Shown here: positions 38,946 through 50,298 of the stretch, piece after piece | Layout: every line of letters begins with the position of its first letter | Position numbering within the stretch: position 1 is the stretch's first letter | Assembly (NCBI GenBank): GCA_022539475.1 | Contig: VCMS01000029.1 | Location: 62,001-126,000, forward strand | Length of the DNA: 64,000 nt | Direction of reading: 5' to 3' | DNA from: Gracilaria domingensis | Taxonomy: Eukaryota > Rhodophyta > Florideophyceae > Gracilariales > Gracilariaceae | Program-made: the position numbers and the translations under genes | Notes under the pieces: model-generated | Told to the model about the DNA's origin: nothing | What the model saw: only the letters and a program-made list of their open reading frames with translations | Database searches by the model: none

Positions 38946-39978
38946 TCAGCGGCGCGAGTTGCGCGGTGTGGGGTCGTCGATGCCGTGGATGTTGCGCTCG
39001 TGTTTGCGGCGGTTCCACAGGTTGCCGAAACTTCGCGTGCACCCCGGCGAACGGCACACGTACGGTCTAAGCTTCTCGTGCACATTTTGCTGCGGGAGAT
39101 GCACATCGTGTTAGTCCAAAGCCTCACCTCTGGGCGACCAGTTGAGTACTGAAAAAAGCGCAACGTCCAACTTACGGTGTGAACTTTAAGACTCCACGCA
39201 GAACTGAACCGCTTACCGCAGAACGGCTCCTTGCATTCGTGGTCGCGCCGCTTTTCGTGTACCGTGCGTAAATGACGCGTTAGTGTTCCGCTCTGTCCGA
39301 ATCGCGCCGGACAGATCTGGCACTGGTGATTCTTAATCCCGCGATGAACCTACATCAAGCCGGTACAAAACGTCAGTCAATCAAAGCAAATGGATGAAAT
39401 CGAAAACAGTGGGAAGCGAATCATGTCACAAAACGTACGGTGTTCTCATGGATTTCGACGTGCGTACTCGAGTAGAACGATTTGCCACAGATGGAACACT
39501 TCTTCCGTTTCGAATCGGAACGAGAGCGTGCGATTGACTGATTCCCCGACCGAGAGTCGTTCCGAAGCAGGGCAGATATTGGTGCCCCCCCACCGCCGCC
39601 AAGCCCGCTGCCACTGGCACCGCCAACCGCGCTGGCGCTGACGCCGTCAAGCTGAACGTCTGTGTTCGCATCTGCTGGTGCAGGTGGAACAGTATGTGCC
39701 GCTCTTAACGAAGGAGTCTATGCAAAACAACGCAATAATGCCCACGGTCAGAGTCTTCAGTCATACACAATATTTCGTATATTTCTCATTGAGACGGTGC
39801 GTAACGTGAAGAACGTTACCTCAAAGTTGTGTGTACCATTTCCACCGGTGCTTACGGCTCGTGAGGTACGTGAGGATGTTGGAAAGTTCCGACTGCTATT
39901 CTGACGTTCGTGGCGTGCTCGACGGTGGGAATTATCCGCCTTTGGAAGTGGTCCGTTAACGATTTGAGACAGATCCAT
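38946..39978 (-). CDS. four-finger C2H2 zinc-finger protein, paralogue 1 (multi-exon)
   Basis: Assembled from minus-strand exons. The last exon is 39089-38946 (ends NSRR, TGA), before it 39349-39176 (174 nt), before it an exon ending 39440; introns are 39439-39350 and 39175-39090 (GTACGT and GTAAGT donors). Further upstream another intron probably splits the leader (start MDLSQIVNGP at 39978), exact borders unsure. Fingers: CSICGKSFYSSTHVEIHENT-VH, CQICPARFGQSGTLTRH..VH, CKEPFCGKRFSSAW..HT-QNVH, and CRSPGCTRSFGNLWNRRKH..IH. Two introns cut fingers 1 and 3 between the paired His residues. A DNA-binding regulator by family; targets unknown. Its relative lies 3 kb away with the same structure. 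Confidence 0.75.
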
Positions 39979-42267
39979 GTTCCTTGATGTTAGGAGTTTG
40001 TCATGAAATTTCGCGTACAGCTCTCACGACCCAGGCGTGCGTATAAATGCGCGAACGTCGGGTAGCACGCACAGCGAGGCTGAACCTAGCAAGTCTAAAC
40101 CCAGCAAGTCTCGCTTCTCCCTGAATGTGAGCTTTGTTTGTACATTTTGACGTTCGTGTCTGGCTTCCATCTAGCGACAATTCTTTTTGTTCTGACGTAA
40201 GCTTGGAAAACGCTTGATGGAAAGGCTTCCTTTAAAGCTTGCGGCAAAGGCTTTTGGTTTGATTACTAATCACTCTCTCAAACGCTCTGTGCTTTGGGGG
40301 ACGATGGTTTACGACACAGCCACGCACTGCTGCCAAAATACAACGAAGATAAGACGTGCTGATTTGCTCTGAGAACGCTGCTGAGACGCTGTTTTGCTGT
40401 GCATATGTCGGTTGAAACTGCGAGTGGGTGGTGAGTAGGCTGAACTTCTCAATTGGGAACGTGTTTATCGGCGACGGTGTGATGTCCTCTCCTGGTAATA
40501 ACCGTTATCCACACAGAGGAAGCCACAAAACACGTCATGAAACTGATTCTTCCAGAAAGTGGGGCACTCCTCAAACAAGACGGTGTGCATTGGGTCTCTT
40601 GTGACTGTCACCGGTATTGACAGCACTTGACCTCGCCCTTACAGGAGGTGGGACCAACTCTTTCGTACGGCGCCACCCATTGTCCGCAGTCTTGTATGAA
40701 GACCATATTGAATGAGATAGTGGGCATAAATAGAGTATGGTGAGGTTTGCGGCGGCACCGCGTGGCATGATCGAGCCTTAATGATGCAACATCGAGGCTT
40801 CGTACCAAATAAAGACACGCGCTTGACAGCGATAAGGTACGCGCCAGCGTTGTCCAAAATAGCTTGTGCAAGTCAAAGTTCCTGAGAGGTACTACCAGTA
40901 CAATTACCTTGATGAGCTTAGGGGGACGTTGCTGTCGGACGACTGAATTGTTCTGCGAAGAGGGTAAGAAAAGCCGTTTCACCTAGAGATGGCGCGTGTT
41001 TTCGTGTGGCACCGCGGCCGATGTTTCAAATGCATGACTGGTTTCCAAAGCGTATCGTACGGGTAAACAGTTTGACCGAGGCACGTACGATGGCGCATGA
41101 GAAATTCACGTCTTCCACTACGCCTTGTCAATCGCACGCGACGGGAGCTCGGAGAGACGAAGTTGGTTCGTGGGGCGACCTGTGAGCGAGAGTGAGTGGG
41201 CGAGACGCTCAGAGACGACACGTCTGTGGTGTCAGTGAGCTGTGGTATCTCTTTGACGTTACATCGAGAAATGTGTGTACCAGTTAAGGGCCCTAACCGG
41301 TACCGCCGTGCTGCAGGTGTAATGTGAGCAACTGCCTTGCCACTGCCTTGCCAATGGAGAGATCTAGTCATCAAGATTTCAAAGGGAGACGTGTGCTTTC
41401 AAGGACCAGATGTGTCGTTGAGGCTCGACGGGCAGTTGGACGAGAAAGCGACAGAGCATTGTCGTGTAGACAATTGTCAAGTCGTTAACAAGGACCAACC
41501 CGGCTGCAGAACTACATAGAAAACAGCGGCCGTCATTGTATCATTATTATTGGCGGCGGTCGGATATGAATCACAATACCATGAAGGATGACGATATGGT
41601 TGGAGAAGTATCTGCGACCATAACAGTTGGGAAGAGGTAACCTCAACATGGATGCCCTGGTGTCGAGAGATTCGAAGGCCGTACAAGAGATGAGCAGGAG
41701 CGCGCGTAAGCACGTTGACAGCTCTCAAAAGTGGTGCTTTTGTGACTTGATCTTGAAGATCTGAGGGACATGGAACAGGACAGGTACGAACTTTGATGTG
41801 CCTCCCAAACGGAGAGGGTGCATCGTAGGCCACTGCTGGCGTGCATTATTTTTCCGCCTGGTGTGAAAAAGCTGATGAGGCCCGCCATTGAGGCAGGTGA
41901 ATGGCGTCTAATTTCTACGGCGCGGAAAACACCTCTCGTACCAACTTCCCAAGGTGAACAGAATACGGAAACAAGGTTCTTGACACGAATTCGGTACAGG
42001 TTATCTTCCAGTTAGGGGAAATGCAATATGTGCGAGCTACACGTACTGTACGGTATCGGAAGCTTTTTTTATCTACAGGTAATCTAGTCGACGATTAGCA
42101 TTCTTGTCTTTTTAACTTCAGACCGTCCATTGTCGGTGCGCTTACCTTGATATCTGCTCGGCGCCAAAAAGCGCTGACAACTTTCATGTTAACGTTTCAT
42201 CCTTGTGCGCAGATGCGCGCGAAAAGCCTCCGGACCTGGGGATCTTCATCTCACAATTAGCCTTCAC
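39979..42267. other. intergenic stretch of 2.3 kb, no gene recognised
   Basis: Several minus-strand frames of about 120-130 residues (40608-40982, 40979-41374, 41477-41833) have no domain I know and ordinary composition. Sequence from 41650 to 42010 reads without stops for short stretches in more than one frame, which could be remnants of an intron-containing gene or a decayed element. I see no RNA gene or repeat. Confidence 0.35.
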
Positions 42268-43209
42268 TTAATCTAGCTTAACCTCATTCATCGAACTGTG
42301 TCGGTTAGCTGATACGTTGTTGATGGTAACAGACGAGCCGTCTCGCTGTATCCCGTGCACATTTCGTTCATGCTTTCGTCGATTCCAAAGGTTTCCGAAC
42401 GCACGGCTGCAGCTAGGTACCCTACAGGCGTACGGCCTGAGCTTAAAATGCACGTTTTGCTGTTTCACATCAACATTTTTAGTGGTTAGATTCTTCCTAT
42501 CTCCCGTGTTGCGCTTGTTTACAACTTACCACATGGACCTTTAGACTCCAAGCTGAACTGAATCGTTTTCGGCAATTGGTGAGCTTGCATTCATGGTCTC
42601 GTCGCTTCTGGTGTACTGTCAGAATGTGGCGTGTTAATGTTCCGCTCTGTCCGAATGAAGAGCTACAATGGGGGCATTTATGTCTTTTTATGCCTTTATG
42701 CACCTATCGGAAGCACTCAACAAACCCTTAGGTTAGTTCCATCAAATTGGATGCAAGGAAAGGAGAGAAAAGATACGTACTGTTTCTTCATGTATATCCA
42801 AATGCGTACTCGAGTAAAACGTCTTCATGCATGATTCACATGTCCTTCGTTTCGGAGAACATTCAGATCTAGGTACATTTTTGGACGAAACGTCTAATCC
42901 TCTTCTCATTGATCGGCGGATGCCCAGTTTCGGTTGCGTCTCAGCACACAAGAGGTTCCCCAAAGAAGAAGAAGAGAGGCAAGCCTGCATTGGCGAAAAA
43001 CTTTCTTCAGCATTTGCTTCTATTGTTCCTAAGTCCACGAGGGAAAGAGTTGTACGATTAGGTTCGTGACTGTTATGATTCCATCCGGAAACGTTCGAAA
43101 ACGGAGACAGAGGCGTCTGGCGTCGTGAGTTGTATTGTGGCCTGTCCAGTGTTAAACTCTCACCATTGTTGATAAGTTTAGCATTATTCAGAATGCTAGA
43201 GATATCCAT
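42268..43209 (-). CDS. four-finger C2H2 zinc-finger protein, paralogue 2 (three exons)
   Basis: Exons 43209-42781, 42703-42530 and 42459-42268 join in phase 0 (429, 174 and 192 nt) to give 264 residues. Introns of 77 and 70 nt have donors GTACGT and GTAAGT and acceptors TAG and CAG. The N-terminal ~120 residues are Ser/Asn-rich (MDISSILNNAK) without a domain. Four fingers follow: CESCMKTFYSSTHLDIHEET-VH, CPHCSSSFGQSGTLTRH..VH, CKLTNCRKRFSSAW..HV-QNVH, CRVPSCSRAFGNLWNRRKH..VH. Both introns fall between the two His of a finger, at exactly the positions used in paralogue 1; the middle exon is 174 nt in both. A probable sequence-specific transcription factor; target unknown. Confidence 0.8.
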
Positions 43210-46200
43210 GCTCCGCTGTTGTCAACGGCTTTGATTAGCAACGGGCCGACCAAATTTCTTGTGCTGATCCTTTGTGGAAGCCCACAACGGCTGTCGCAGA
43301 ATAATTGGGTGTTGAGCACATGAAGAGCAAAAGGCAACATGGTTTACAGTGCCTCGAAAGCTGACGGTCTTATCACTACTAACGTGGAATAACTTTCATA
43401 ACTTGCACCGTAACGCTGCTATTATATGAAGCACGGGAAAGGGGAGCTGAGAAGAATTCTACTTTGAATCACATCAATTCGCAGTTGTGAGAGAAAAAGC
43501 CTCATTTTAAGTGGAAATGTAGGTCGGGAGCTAAATATATTCCAAGGAGCGTGCGGAAGATAAAGAACTGAAGCCCTCAAAAAATTCCGCACTTGAGACT
43601 GCAATTGCTTGAGAGGAGTGGAACTGATCCATGCGTCAAAACGTCAATTCCAATTGGGGGTATGTATCGACAGAGCAAGATTATACATGGAACAACCAGG
43701 ACTATTCCATTTCTTCCGGTTTCAATGGAACATGGAACTATTTTCACCAGGACGGACACATCAGCCACATATTATACGATAGGAGTGAGCATTTCTCCCG
43801 AAAAGTTCTATGGGCCATTGGCACGAGGCCTTGAGATTTAGTTTTAACGTCCCGTTTGAAAAGAAACAGCAAAAGTGTTCAGATCAGCTAGAAGCGTTCG
43901 CAGCACATTTGGAGTAAGTAAAGACAAATGAAACACTCCTGAGAAGATATGTTTTGCGTGGACAGGGAGTGCTCTCGTGTCACTTTCCAGAGCAATTCGT
44001 TAAAGAGATCCAAGTTGTCAAGAAGTATCGCCGCTATCTTGGTACCACGTGACCTACAAGTGAGATCGATTTAGGGGCTGAAGCAAAAAATCCACCTGTT
44101 TCTTGCCTAATGAGTTGGCGACCATGTCACCATCTCAGCATAAAACGCAGCGTATGTGTGATTTTCCCTAGTGCACGACTTCTCCAGCAAACCTTCCCGG
44201 CTCTTTCTTTCAATCGAACTGAATTGACACTAATATGACCCACCCGAAACTTCTCTCGAACCTAGAGTGCTAAACCCCATAGTGTTGATTTGTGTCATTG
44301 CGAATCAGATACTTTTCTCCAGGACGCTTTAATAGAGCCTTGATCCAAGACAGGCTCTGGTGCACATTGCTTCGATTTACTCGGTAAAATATATCTTCAT
44401 AGTTTACCATTGGAAATCATTAGTTCGTCAAAACACCAGCCGTGCGTTGCTAGCAGGGTGAACTTAGTTTATGAAATCAGGTCAGATGTGTGAGCTTTCA
44501 GTTTCCGTATGTCAAATACTTCCCCCCTGTCGCTGTCGTTCATCCGCGTTCACATATCGAGAAGAGATGGAATCAAACGCACCTGACCGTTACGGAAACA
44601 CGGAACATGCATACCTACAGTGATTCCAAGTACCCGAGTTTCGAATATGTAAAGAGGAAAAGATGTTTCGCATTCGAGAGGTCTATATGCCACTACTACT
44701 ATATTCGTTTAAAGCCTTGTTGGTGAATTCCGTCGTTCTCGTTATACGTTTTAAAAGACGTCATTTCAGTTCTTATCATACGTTTTATGGTGTTTGTAAC
44801 CTTTTGGGTCCTCTTTTTCTGGGTTTATACACACACTACTACAGACACTGGATTGTGGTCAGACATTTCCCATGATCTCGAAACTCACAAACCGAAGTTT
44901 CTAGTCAGCAATAGAAAATGTGAAAGTGGTTCTGTTGTTTCGTCTTCAACTGCCACAATGAGGCTCAGTCTATTGTGCTTGTGGGACAAGAGCAGAGAAG
45001 CCGGATCTTTCGAGCTTGTTTTGTCCCAATCTGATGATCATCACGCTCCAGTCGTAGCTTCACTATGGAACGTATTCCATTATGAGCCGATAATAGAACA
45101 CTTTAAGCCTTTCGGAGAGTAACAAGCATATCAGGAACTGAACATATCCCAGAAACTAGTTTAGCCATCAACGCCTATTGTGTACAGAACAGAAGGAGAC
45201 ATTCGATATTTGCAGGCTTGACTGTTTCTCTCAGCAGGAGGTCGGTTCCACTGTTCGTTACCCCGAAGAAGAGATGATTTTATCAAACTCACGTGTATAT
45301 GGTGTGATTGCTCGTGACGTTCTAAAAATGACTGCTGGAAACGTGACCGATTCGCAGTACTGAAAGTCGAGGCACAGCCGCTGATTCTTTGAAAAGAAGC
45401 ACAGAAGGATTATATACAACCGTTGAAATTAGTGAGAGGTGTAGGATGACGCAACTGGAGCTCCTGGGAGCAGTTGCTTTCTGACAAAACATCAGTGGTG
45501 ATCGTGGGCTGGTAGGAAAACGGTCACCAAAGCAAGTTGTATGGCCCAAAGTGGTGGAAATTTGCAAGGTGTATTACGCCGTAGACACGTATGAAGTATG
45601 TTGAGAGGGTTAGTGAGGATTATAGGATCTGGGCTCAAAGCATTCGAGCTTGGAATGAAAAGTTGTCACAGTAGGGAAGGATGTGACAAGAATACGAATG
45701 ATATGTAGTACTCATACGAATTTCTCTAACCAAGAACGGGGAGCTCTCCCATTTTTATGGAAGATAACGCGTGCTTCTCACGCTTTAAGTGTGACAAGTG
45801 CCCAACCATGGAGCGCAAGTCACGCAAACTTGCTTGCGCAATGAAAAGGGCTTCGCTTCATGTGCTGGGAAAGTTGCCCGTACTTACCACAGCGTAGAGG
45901 GCGACCACCTCTCGGAAACGGCGATAAGTGCGGGACGACTCCGCGCAGACAGAGTAAAGATGGAAGCGAAGCATGGTCGCAAATTGGACCGGCAGCGTGG
46001 CATATATCGTTAATATGACCCAGTGGGCACGGTCAGCGCAACGCGTCGGAAGACAGCGCATCGAGTGCATATGCACCAGTCACGAGGCTTGCACCACCTT
46101 GGTTCATTTACAGCTCGGACTGGGCGCCAGGCGCGCCAAAGTTCTTGTTTCATGATCAAAAGAGGCGATAAACTTTTGTGTTTCACACGCGTCTGACACG

Positions 46201-46318
46201 GCCGACAGTCAGCGCGACGCGCCAGCTTTCACGAAGCGTAAGACAAGGCGCGGTAGAACTGGCCACGACTGCCTTACCACAGCAGCCGCTTTGCGGCGTC
46301 CCCAACGCGCCGCGCGAG
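43210..46318. other. 3.1-kb stretch, no gene recognised
   Basis: Frames are short on both strands and none shows a domain. Composition is AT-richer than the coding islands. The last ~140 bp, from 46178, is an upstream open extension of the next gene that begins with GTG and is Arg-rich; I treat it as leader. No tRNA, LTR or tandem array was identified. Confidence 0.4.
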
Positions 46319-48478
46319 ATGCGCCACGCGTGGAATGAGGCGCTCAGTCGCAAGTTACCGTCCGTCGCAAAGCGTCTGCGCACGCTCACCGTCGCGCCTG
46401 ACGGCCGCATCTTCGTGGCTACCGATGCCGTCGTCACTGCTCTTCACTGCGCAGCCGCCCTGAGTGTTTCCGCGTCGCCCATCGACCGCACACACTCTTC
46501 TTTTCATCCGCATTACCGCCCGCTGTATTCGGAGCGAAGCGTCAGGGCGCCTGCGATTGCGCATCAGTTTGTTTGCGTCAATCATCAGGAGCAACTGCGC
46601 AAGGATACGCTGCTTAGCTTTACTGACGTCGTGTCGGTCGCTGTTTTGCACTGTGGCTTCGTGGCGGTTGTTTTTGCGGATGGCACTTTGCATGTGTTTG
46701 CCGCTCGTTTGTTTGACGAGTGTGAGGGGGGTTGGGGGGGCGCATGGCCTGCGTGGCATCATTTTCCGGTTCTGCTTGCGCCGGCGTTTGATCTGAAGTG
46801 CATTTGCACTGCGGCGGTGCTTGTTCCTTCCACGCGTGATGGGCGGCGTACACCTTCTGTTCGCCACACGTTGGTGGTCGCTCGAGAGTCGGGCGTGTAT
46901 GTTTATGATGAAGATGATGTAAAAGTCGCGCGTGATGAAGCAATTCCTCATCTGGTATGCCTGTCGAACGAGTGGAGTAACGTGCTTCACAGTTGTGATA
47001 CCGTGCCAGTTGCGTATGATGAGTCGATCACACTCATCGCTGTGGCTCATCAACACGGTAAGCTCGCACTGCATTCGCTCAGTGCCGGTGAGACGGCCGA
47101 GCAACGTTTGCAGCACAGCTTGTTATGGCGGACGGAGTTGTCGGCGCCCATAACATCGATATCGTTCTGCGCGATCGGCGCGCGGAAAGCAACTTTGGTT
47201 CTCGCCGTCGCGGTTGGAAACGACTTTTTGCTTGTCGAGTGGGGCGATAGTCGTGCCATTCACAAAGAGCAATGGCATCAGCCTGTCGTTTCACGCGTGG
47301 AGCAGGCCCATGAATCGCTGCTCTCCGCTGCGCAGATCATAGCGGATGGCTCCGTTTTGAGTGCCGGAACGGATGGCAAGTTGCTTCGGTGGAGCATTCA
47401 AGATATGGAGAAGCATGGATCGGAACAGTCCATGTCCAACAGTGTCATTTTGGAGCCCCAAGAAGACGTGGTTGAACCTATTATGGGTGCCATGCCGACG
47501 TTGAACGGATTCGGTGTCCTTGTGCTGGCGACTAATTTTCGGTCCCGAACGGAGGTGGGTGAGCCCTCGAAAGGAAACATTCGAAAGTACTTGGGATCGG
47601 GAAGAAGATCTTCCATATCGCTACTGACGTTGCCCATGCCGGACGATGTGAGTGCGCTTGATGAGGCGATTGGAAAGTGTATACAACGGTTTCTATCCGC
47701 GACATGGATGTGTCGTGGAATTAGCATGTGGGATATTGAATTGTTTGTTGGTGGTCACGATAACGAGAAGAACGGTCTCACTGAGAAGCTGCGAATCCGT
47801 TACGAATGGTTGCTTGAGATTCACAATCATGTGGAGAAAGGACGACCAAGCGATAAGGAAGAACATCCAGTTTGGCTCCGATCTCAACGGGCAATGGTTT
47901 TACTTTGGTTGGGAAGAGTTATTGCGCGTAGTGGAACAGTGAATATCGATGAAATAGATAGGTTGAATCGGATAGCTTCGTCACTTCGAAGGTTTTTGTT
48001 TTGTATGCACTTTGACATGTGCATACGTCATGTGCTTGCGCAGGGCGACTGCGTGAAGCAGTTCACGGAAATGGACTTGAGGTCGTTGGAAAGCATGTGT
48101 GAGTTTGTTTCGGTATGCTCATCTGTTACGTGTGATTCAGCAGCGATGCAACAACGAGTGATGGAAGCTAGAGGGCTGATGCAGGATCGGATTGATGCGG
48201 AAGGGTGCAGCGCCACGTTTTGTCCGATTTGTGAATGCGAGGATGAACAGAACGTTCTGGTTGGCGAGCGTGAGCATATGATTGATTTCAAGTGTAGCAA
48301 CGAGGATACGTTTGTACGATGCGTGAAGAGTGGGCTTCCTGTGACGGACGTGGTGCCATTGCAATGCATGGGGTGTGAAGCACGAGCAATTCGACACGAC
48401 TTTAACTGGATTAAGTTGGGAAACAAGTGCTCTCTATGTCACTGCGATATGCTGACAGCCAAGGTAGAATGCATATAA
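46319..48478 (+). CDS. TFIIIC90-like protein (WD-type N-terminus, C-terminal zinc ribbon)
   Basis: From ATG 46319 (MRHAWNEALSRKLPSVAKRL) the protein has 719 residues. The N-terminal half carries beta-propeller-like segments (LTVAPDGRIFVATDAVVTAL, ADGSVLSAGTDGKLLRWSI). The C-terminus has a Cys pattern CPICECED..FKC..FVRCVKSGLPV..LQCMGCEARA..CSLCHCDM. The C-x2-C, F-x-C, F-x-R-C-x3-G-L-P and C-x2-C order is like the zinc domain of TFIIIC 90-kDa subunits (GTF3C4), which help assemble RNA polymerase III at tRNA promoters in the nucleus. The ribbon match is by eye. An alternative is another propeller protein with a treble-clef end. Intronless; its stop lies 92 bp from the stop of the convergent CURT1 gene. 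Confidence 0.55.
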   Translation: MRHAWNEALSRKLPSVAKRLRTLTVAPDGRIFVATDAVVTALHCAAALSVSASPIDRTHSSFHPHYRPLYSERSVRAPAIAHQFVCVNHQEQLRKDTLLSFTDVVSVAVLHCGFVAVVFADGTLHVFAARLFDECEGGWGGAWPAWHHFPVLLAPAFDLKCICTAAVLVPSTRDGRRTPSVRHTLVVARESGVYVYDEDDVKVARDEAIPHLVCLSNEWSNVLHSCDTVPVAYDESITLIAVAHQHGKLALHSLSAGETAEQRLQHSLLWRTELSAPITSISFCAIGARKATLVLAVAVGNDFLLVEWGDSRAIHKEQWHQPVVSRVEQAHESLLSAAQIIADGSVLSAGTDGKLLRWSIQDMEKHGSEQSMSNSVILEPQEDVVEPIMGAMPTLNGFGVLVLATNFRSRTEVGEPSKGNIRKYLGSGRRSSISLLTLPMPDDVSALDEAIGKCIQRFLSATWMCRGISMWDIELFVGGHDNEKNGLTEKLRIRYEWLLEIHNHVEKGRPSDKEEHPVWLRSQRAMVLLWLGRVIARSGTVNIDEIDRLNRIASSLRRFLFCMHFDMCIRHVLAQGDCVKQFTEMDLRSLESMCEFVSVCSSVTCDSAAMQQRVMEARGLMQDRIDAEGCSATFCPICECEDEQNVLVGEREHMIDFKCSNEDTFVRCVKSGLPVTDVVPLQCMGCEARAIRHDFNWIKLGNKCSLCHCDMLTAKVECI

Positions 48479-48569
48479 CGAAGGATGACAAAAAGGGTAT
48501 CGGGGGTGGCTTTACCGTCGGTACCTCTAGCGAAAGACTGTTACAAAGAGTGTGCGTTGGTTGGTGTTT

Positions 48570-49097
48570 TTACTGCGGACGTGCTCTGCCTAGAAACTCC
48601 TCTACCTCATCCAACAGCTCCTGACGACTTTCTTTGAACAAGACATACCTCCAAAAGAACCACACAGTGTAAGAAAGACCGATAAGTTCCAAAACGCCCG
48701 GCAAAATGGGGATTGAATCGACGGCGGAAATGACGGCACGCAACACAGTCAAGGCAATGATAGCTGCAGCGGAGTACGCAAAGATCTGAGTGTAAAACAA
48801 GGGACGTTCCGAAACATCGGACACGACTTGCATGGCCTTTTCTTTGAGCGCCTCTGTATCGAGGGAGTATTCTGCGGCAGAGGTATCGGTAATGGACACG
48901 GGCGGCGTTGTCTTGACGGTTTCCTCCGTGTTACCGGCGGTCATTGTCATCGGCGGTAGTGGTCGAATTGAGAGGCTGGGAAGCGCAAGACGATGAGAGG
49001 TGACGAAGGAAGAGGAGGGTGAGGAGATACATGATGGACGCGGCAGTGATGATACGAAGGCCAGCTGATTGAAACGAGGATTGACAGGCAGGAGCAT
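48570..49097 (-). CDS. CURT1/CAAD-domain thylakoid curvature protein
   Basis: Shapes thylakoid membrane edges in plastids. The ATG at 49097 (MLLPVNPRFNQLAFVSSL) gives 175 residues; the frame extends upstream only with a GTG. The first ~55 residues are Ser/Pro/Arg-rich without acidic residues, a plastid transit peptide. Then an acidic linker, an amphipathic helix (DTEALKEKAMQVVSDVSE), two membrane helices (IFAYSAAAIIALTVLRAVI and LPGVLELIGLSYTVWFFWRY) and a final amphipathic helix (RQELLDEVEEFLGRAR). This helix-TM-TM-helix order is the CAAD domain of CURT1 proteins, found only in cyanobacteria and plastid-bearing eukaryotes, so it shows that the host is photosynthetic or recently was. Confidence 0.85.
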   Translation of the reverse strand: MLLPVNPRFNQLAFVSSLPRPSCISSPSSSFVTSHRLALPSLSIRPLPPMTMTAGNTEETVKTTPPVSITDTSAAEYSLDTEALKEKAMQVVSDVSERPLFYTQIFAYSAAAIIALTVLRAVISAVDSIPILPGVLELIGLSYTVWFFWRYVLFKESRQELLDEVEEFLGRARPQ

Positions 49098-49580
49098 CGT
49101 GAAGACGGGGCGGATGCAGAAGGATGCGGAGAAAAGGGAAGGGGAAGAGCGATGAGGACGACGGGAAGGGGGGAAGGGGGTCGACACGAAGGGCAATTGG
49201 GGAACTACCAAGGGTACAGCGCTCACAACGGACGGCTGTGCGGAGGCGTTGCGCGGTCACCGCGAGCTGAAGCGACGCAGCCGCGGAGGGTTGCAGATTT
49301 TTATGGCGAGTGCGAGGAGCAGATCAATGGCGTTTAGGGTACAAGTGCACGCCGCTGATTGGCTGTATCACGAGGCACCTGCGCGCGTCTCGGCTCGATG
49401 TGCTTTTGGTCGACTGCCGCGGAAGACAGACAAGACTCTTGTCAGAAGAGTCGAAAGGTGCACGAGATGAACGATAACACGCCAAGTGATGGCCGTTTTA
49501 TTGCTAGAACAAGATCGAGCAAGACGCGAGCAAAACTGAAAGATGCGAGGATCGTAGCCGCGCGCGCACACGCTTCGCAT

Positions 49581-49871
49581 CTACGACGAAGCCGGAGCAG
49601 CGGCGTCAACGCTCTCTTTTCCCTTCTTCTTCTTCTTTCCAGGACGCAAGTTCCACGCAGCAAGCGATACGTAGAACGCGAACATGCCGCCAGCAACGAT
49701 GTGACGGTTGGCCTCAACCCACTCCGCAAGCGTCTTCTCGCCGGAGCGGTACTGCGACCACGACACGGGCGGACCCTCGGTGGCGAACGTGCGTCGCGAC
49801 GCGGCGCGGGAGAAGGGCGATGGCGCGGGGGAGAAGGTTCGGCGCGCTACGGCGCGGGAGAGCGCCTGCAT
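49581..49871 (-). CDS. small membrane protein with mitochondrial-type presequence
   Basis: Not recognised. The ATG at 49871 (MQALSRAVARRTFSPAPSPF) opens 96 residues. The start is Arg/Ser/Ala-rich without acidic residues and ends near RRTFAT, a typical mitochondrial presequence with a likely cleavage before TEGPPV. Then WSQYRSGEKTLAEWVEANRH precedes one membrane helix (IVAGGMFAFYVSLAAW) and a Lys-rich tail (GKKKKKGKE). Size and layout are like small supernumerary subunits of respiratory complexes. Plastid targeting cannot be excluded. The frame continues upstream to 50063 but that part is low-complexity. Confidence 0.6.
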   Translation of the reverse strand: MQALSRAVARRTFSPAPSPFSRAASRRTFATEGPPVSWSQYRSGEKTLAEWVEANRHIVAGGMFAFYVSLAAWNLRPGKKKKKGKESVDAAAPASS

Positions 49872-50298
49872 GGTGGAGGGACGGTGGGAGGAGGGGGGGG
49901 CGCCGGAGCGGGCGCGTGTGGCAGTGAGGTTGGCGGACGGTGCGCGCCTCGGCTGAAGGCGGTGGCGGTGGGGGCACGCAGCGATCGGCGATCGGCGATG
50001 CGGCGGGAGAGAGGCCACGGCCCATGAGGCGATGAGACGTGCACCACGTGGGGCGTTGTACATGTGGGGCGCTGTACATGGTGGACAGCACGCGCGGTAT
50101 TCAAGATGTAATGGTGGACGCGGTCATTCGCGCGACGCGCGCGGAACCGCCTCCATGTATTATATCTACGGTGGTGTGTGTTGCTTTGATGAAGCGCGGC
50201 GCGGCGCGCGAACAACAACGACGAGCACACAAATGGGCGACTGGCAGATGCACGCCAAGCAGCTTGACCGTTCTGTTTATTACTACTCTCGCACTCTC

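Noticed and set aside
40979-41833. Frames resembling a decayed integrase end
   Set aside because: No HHCC or D,D,E residues and no flanking LTR; similarity is too vague to claim.
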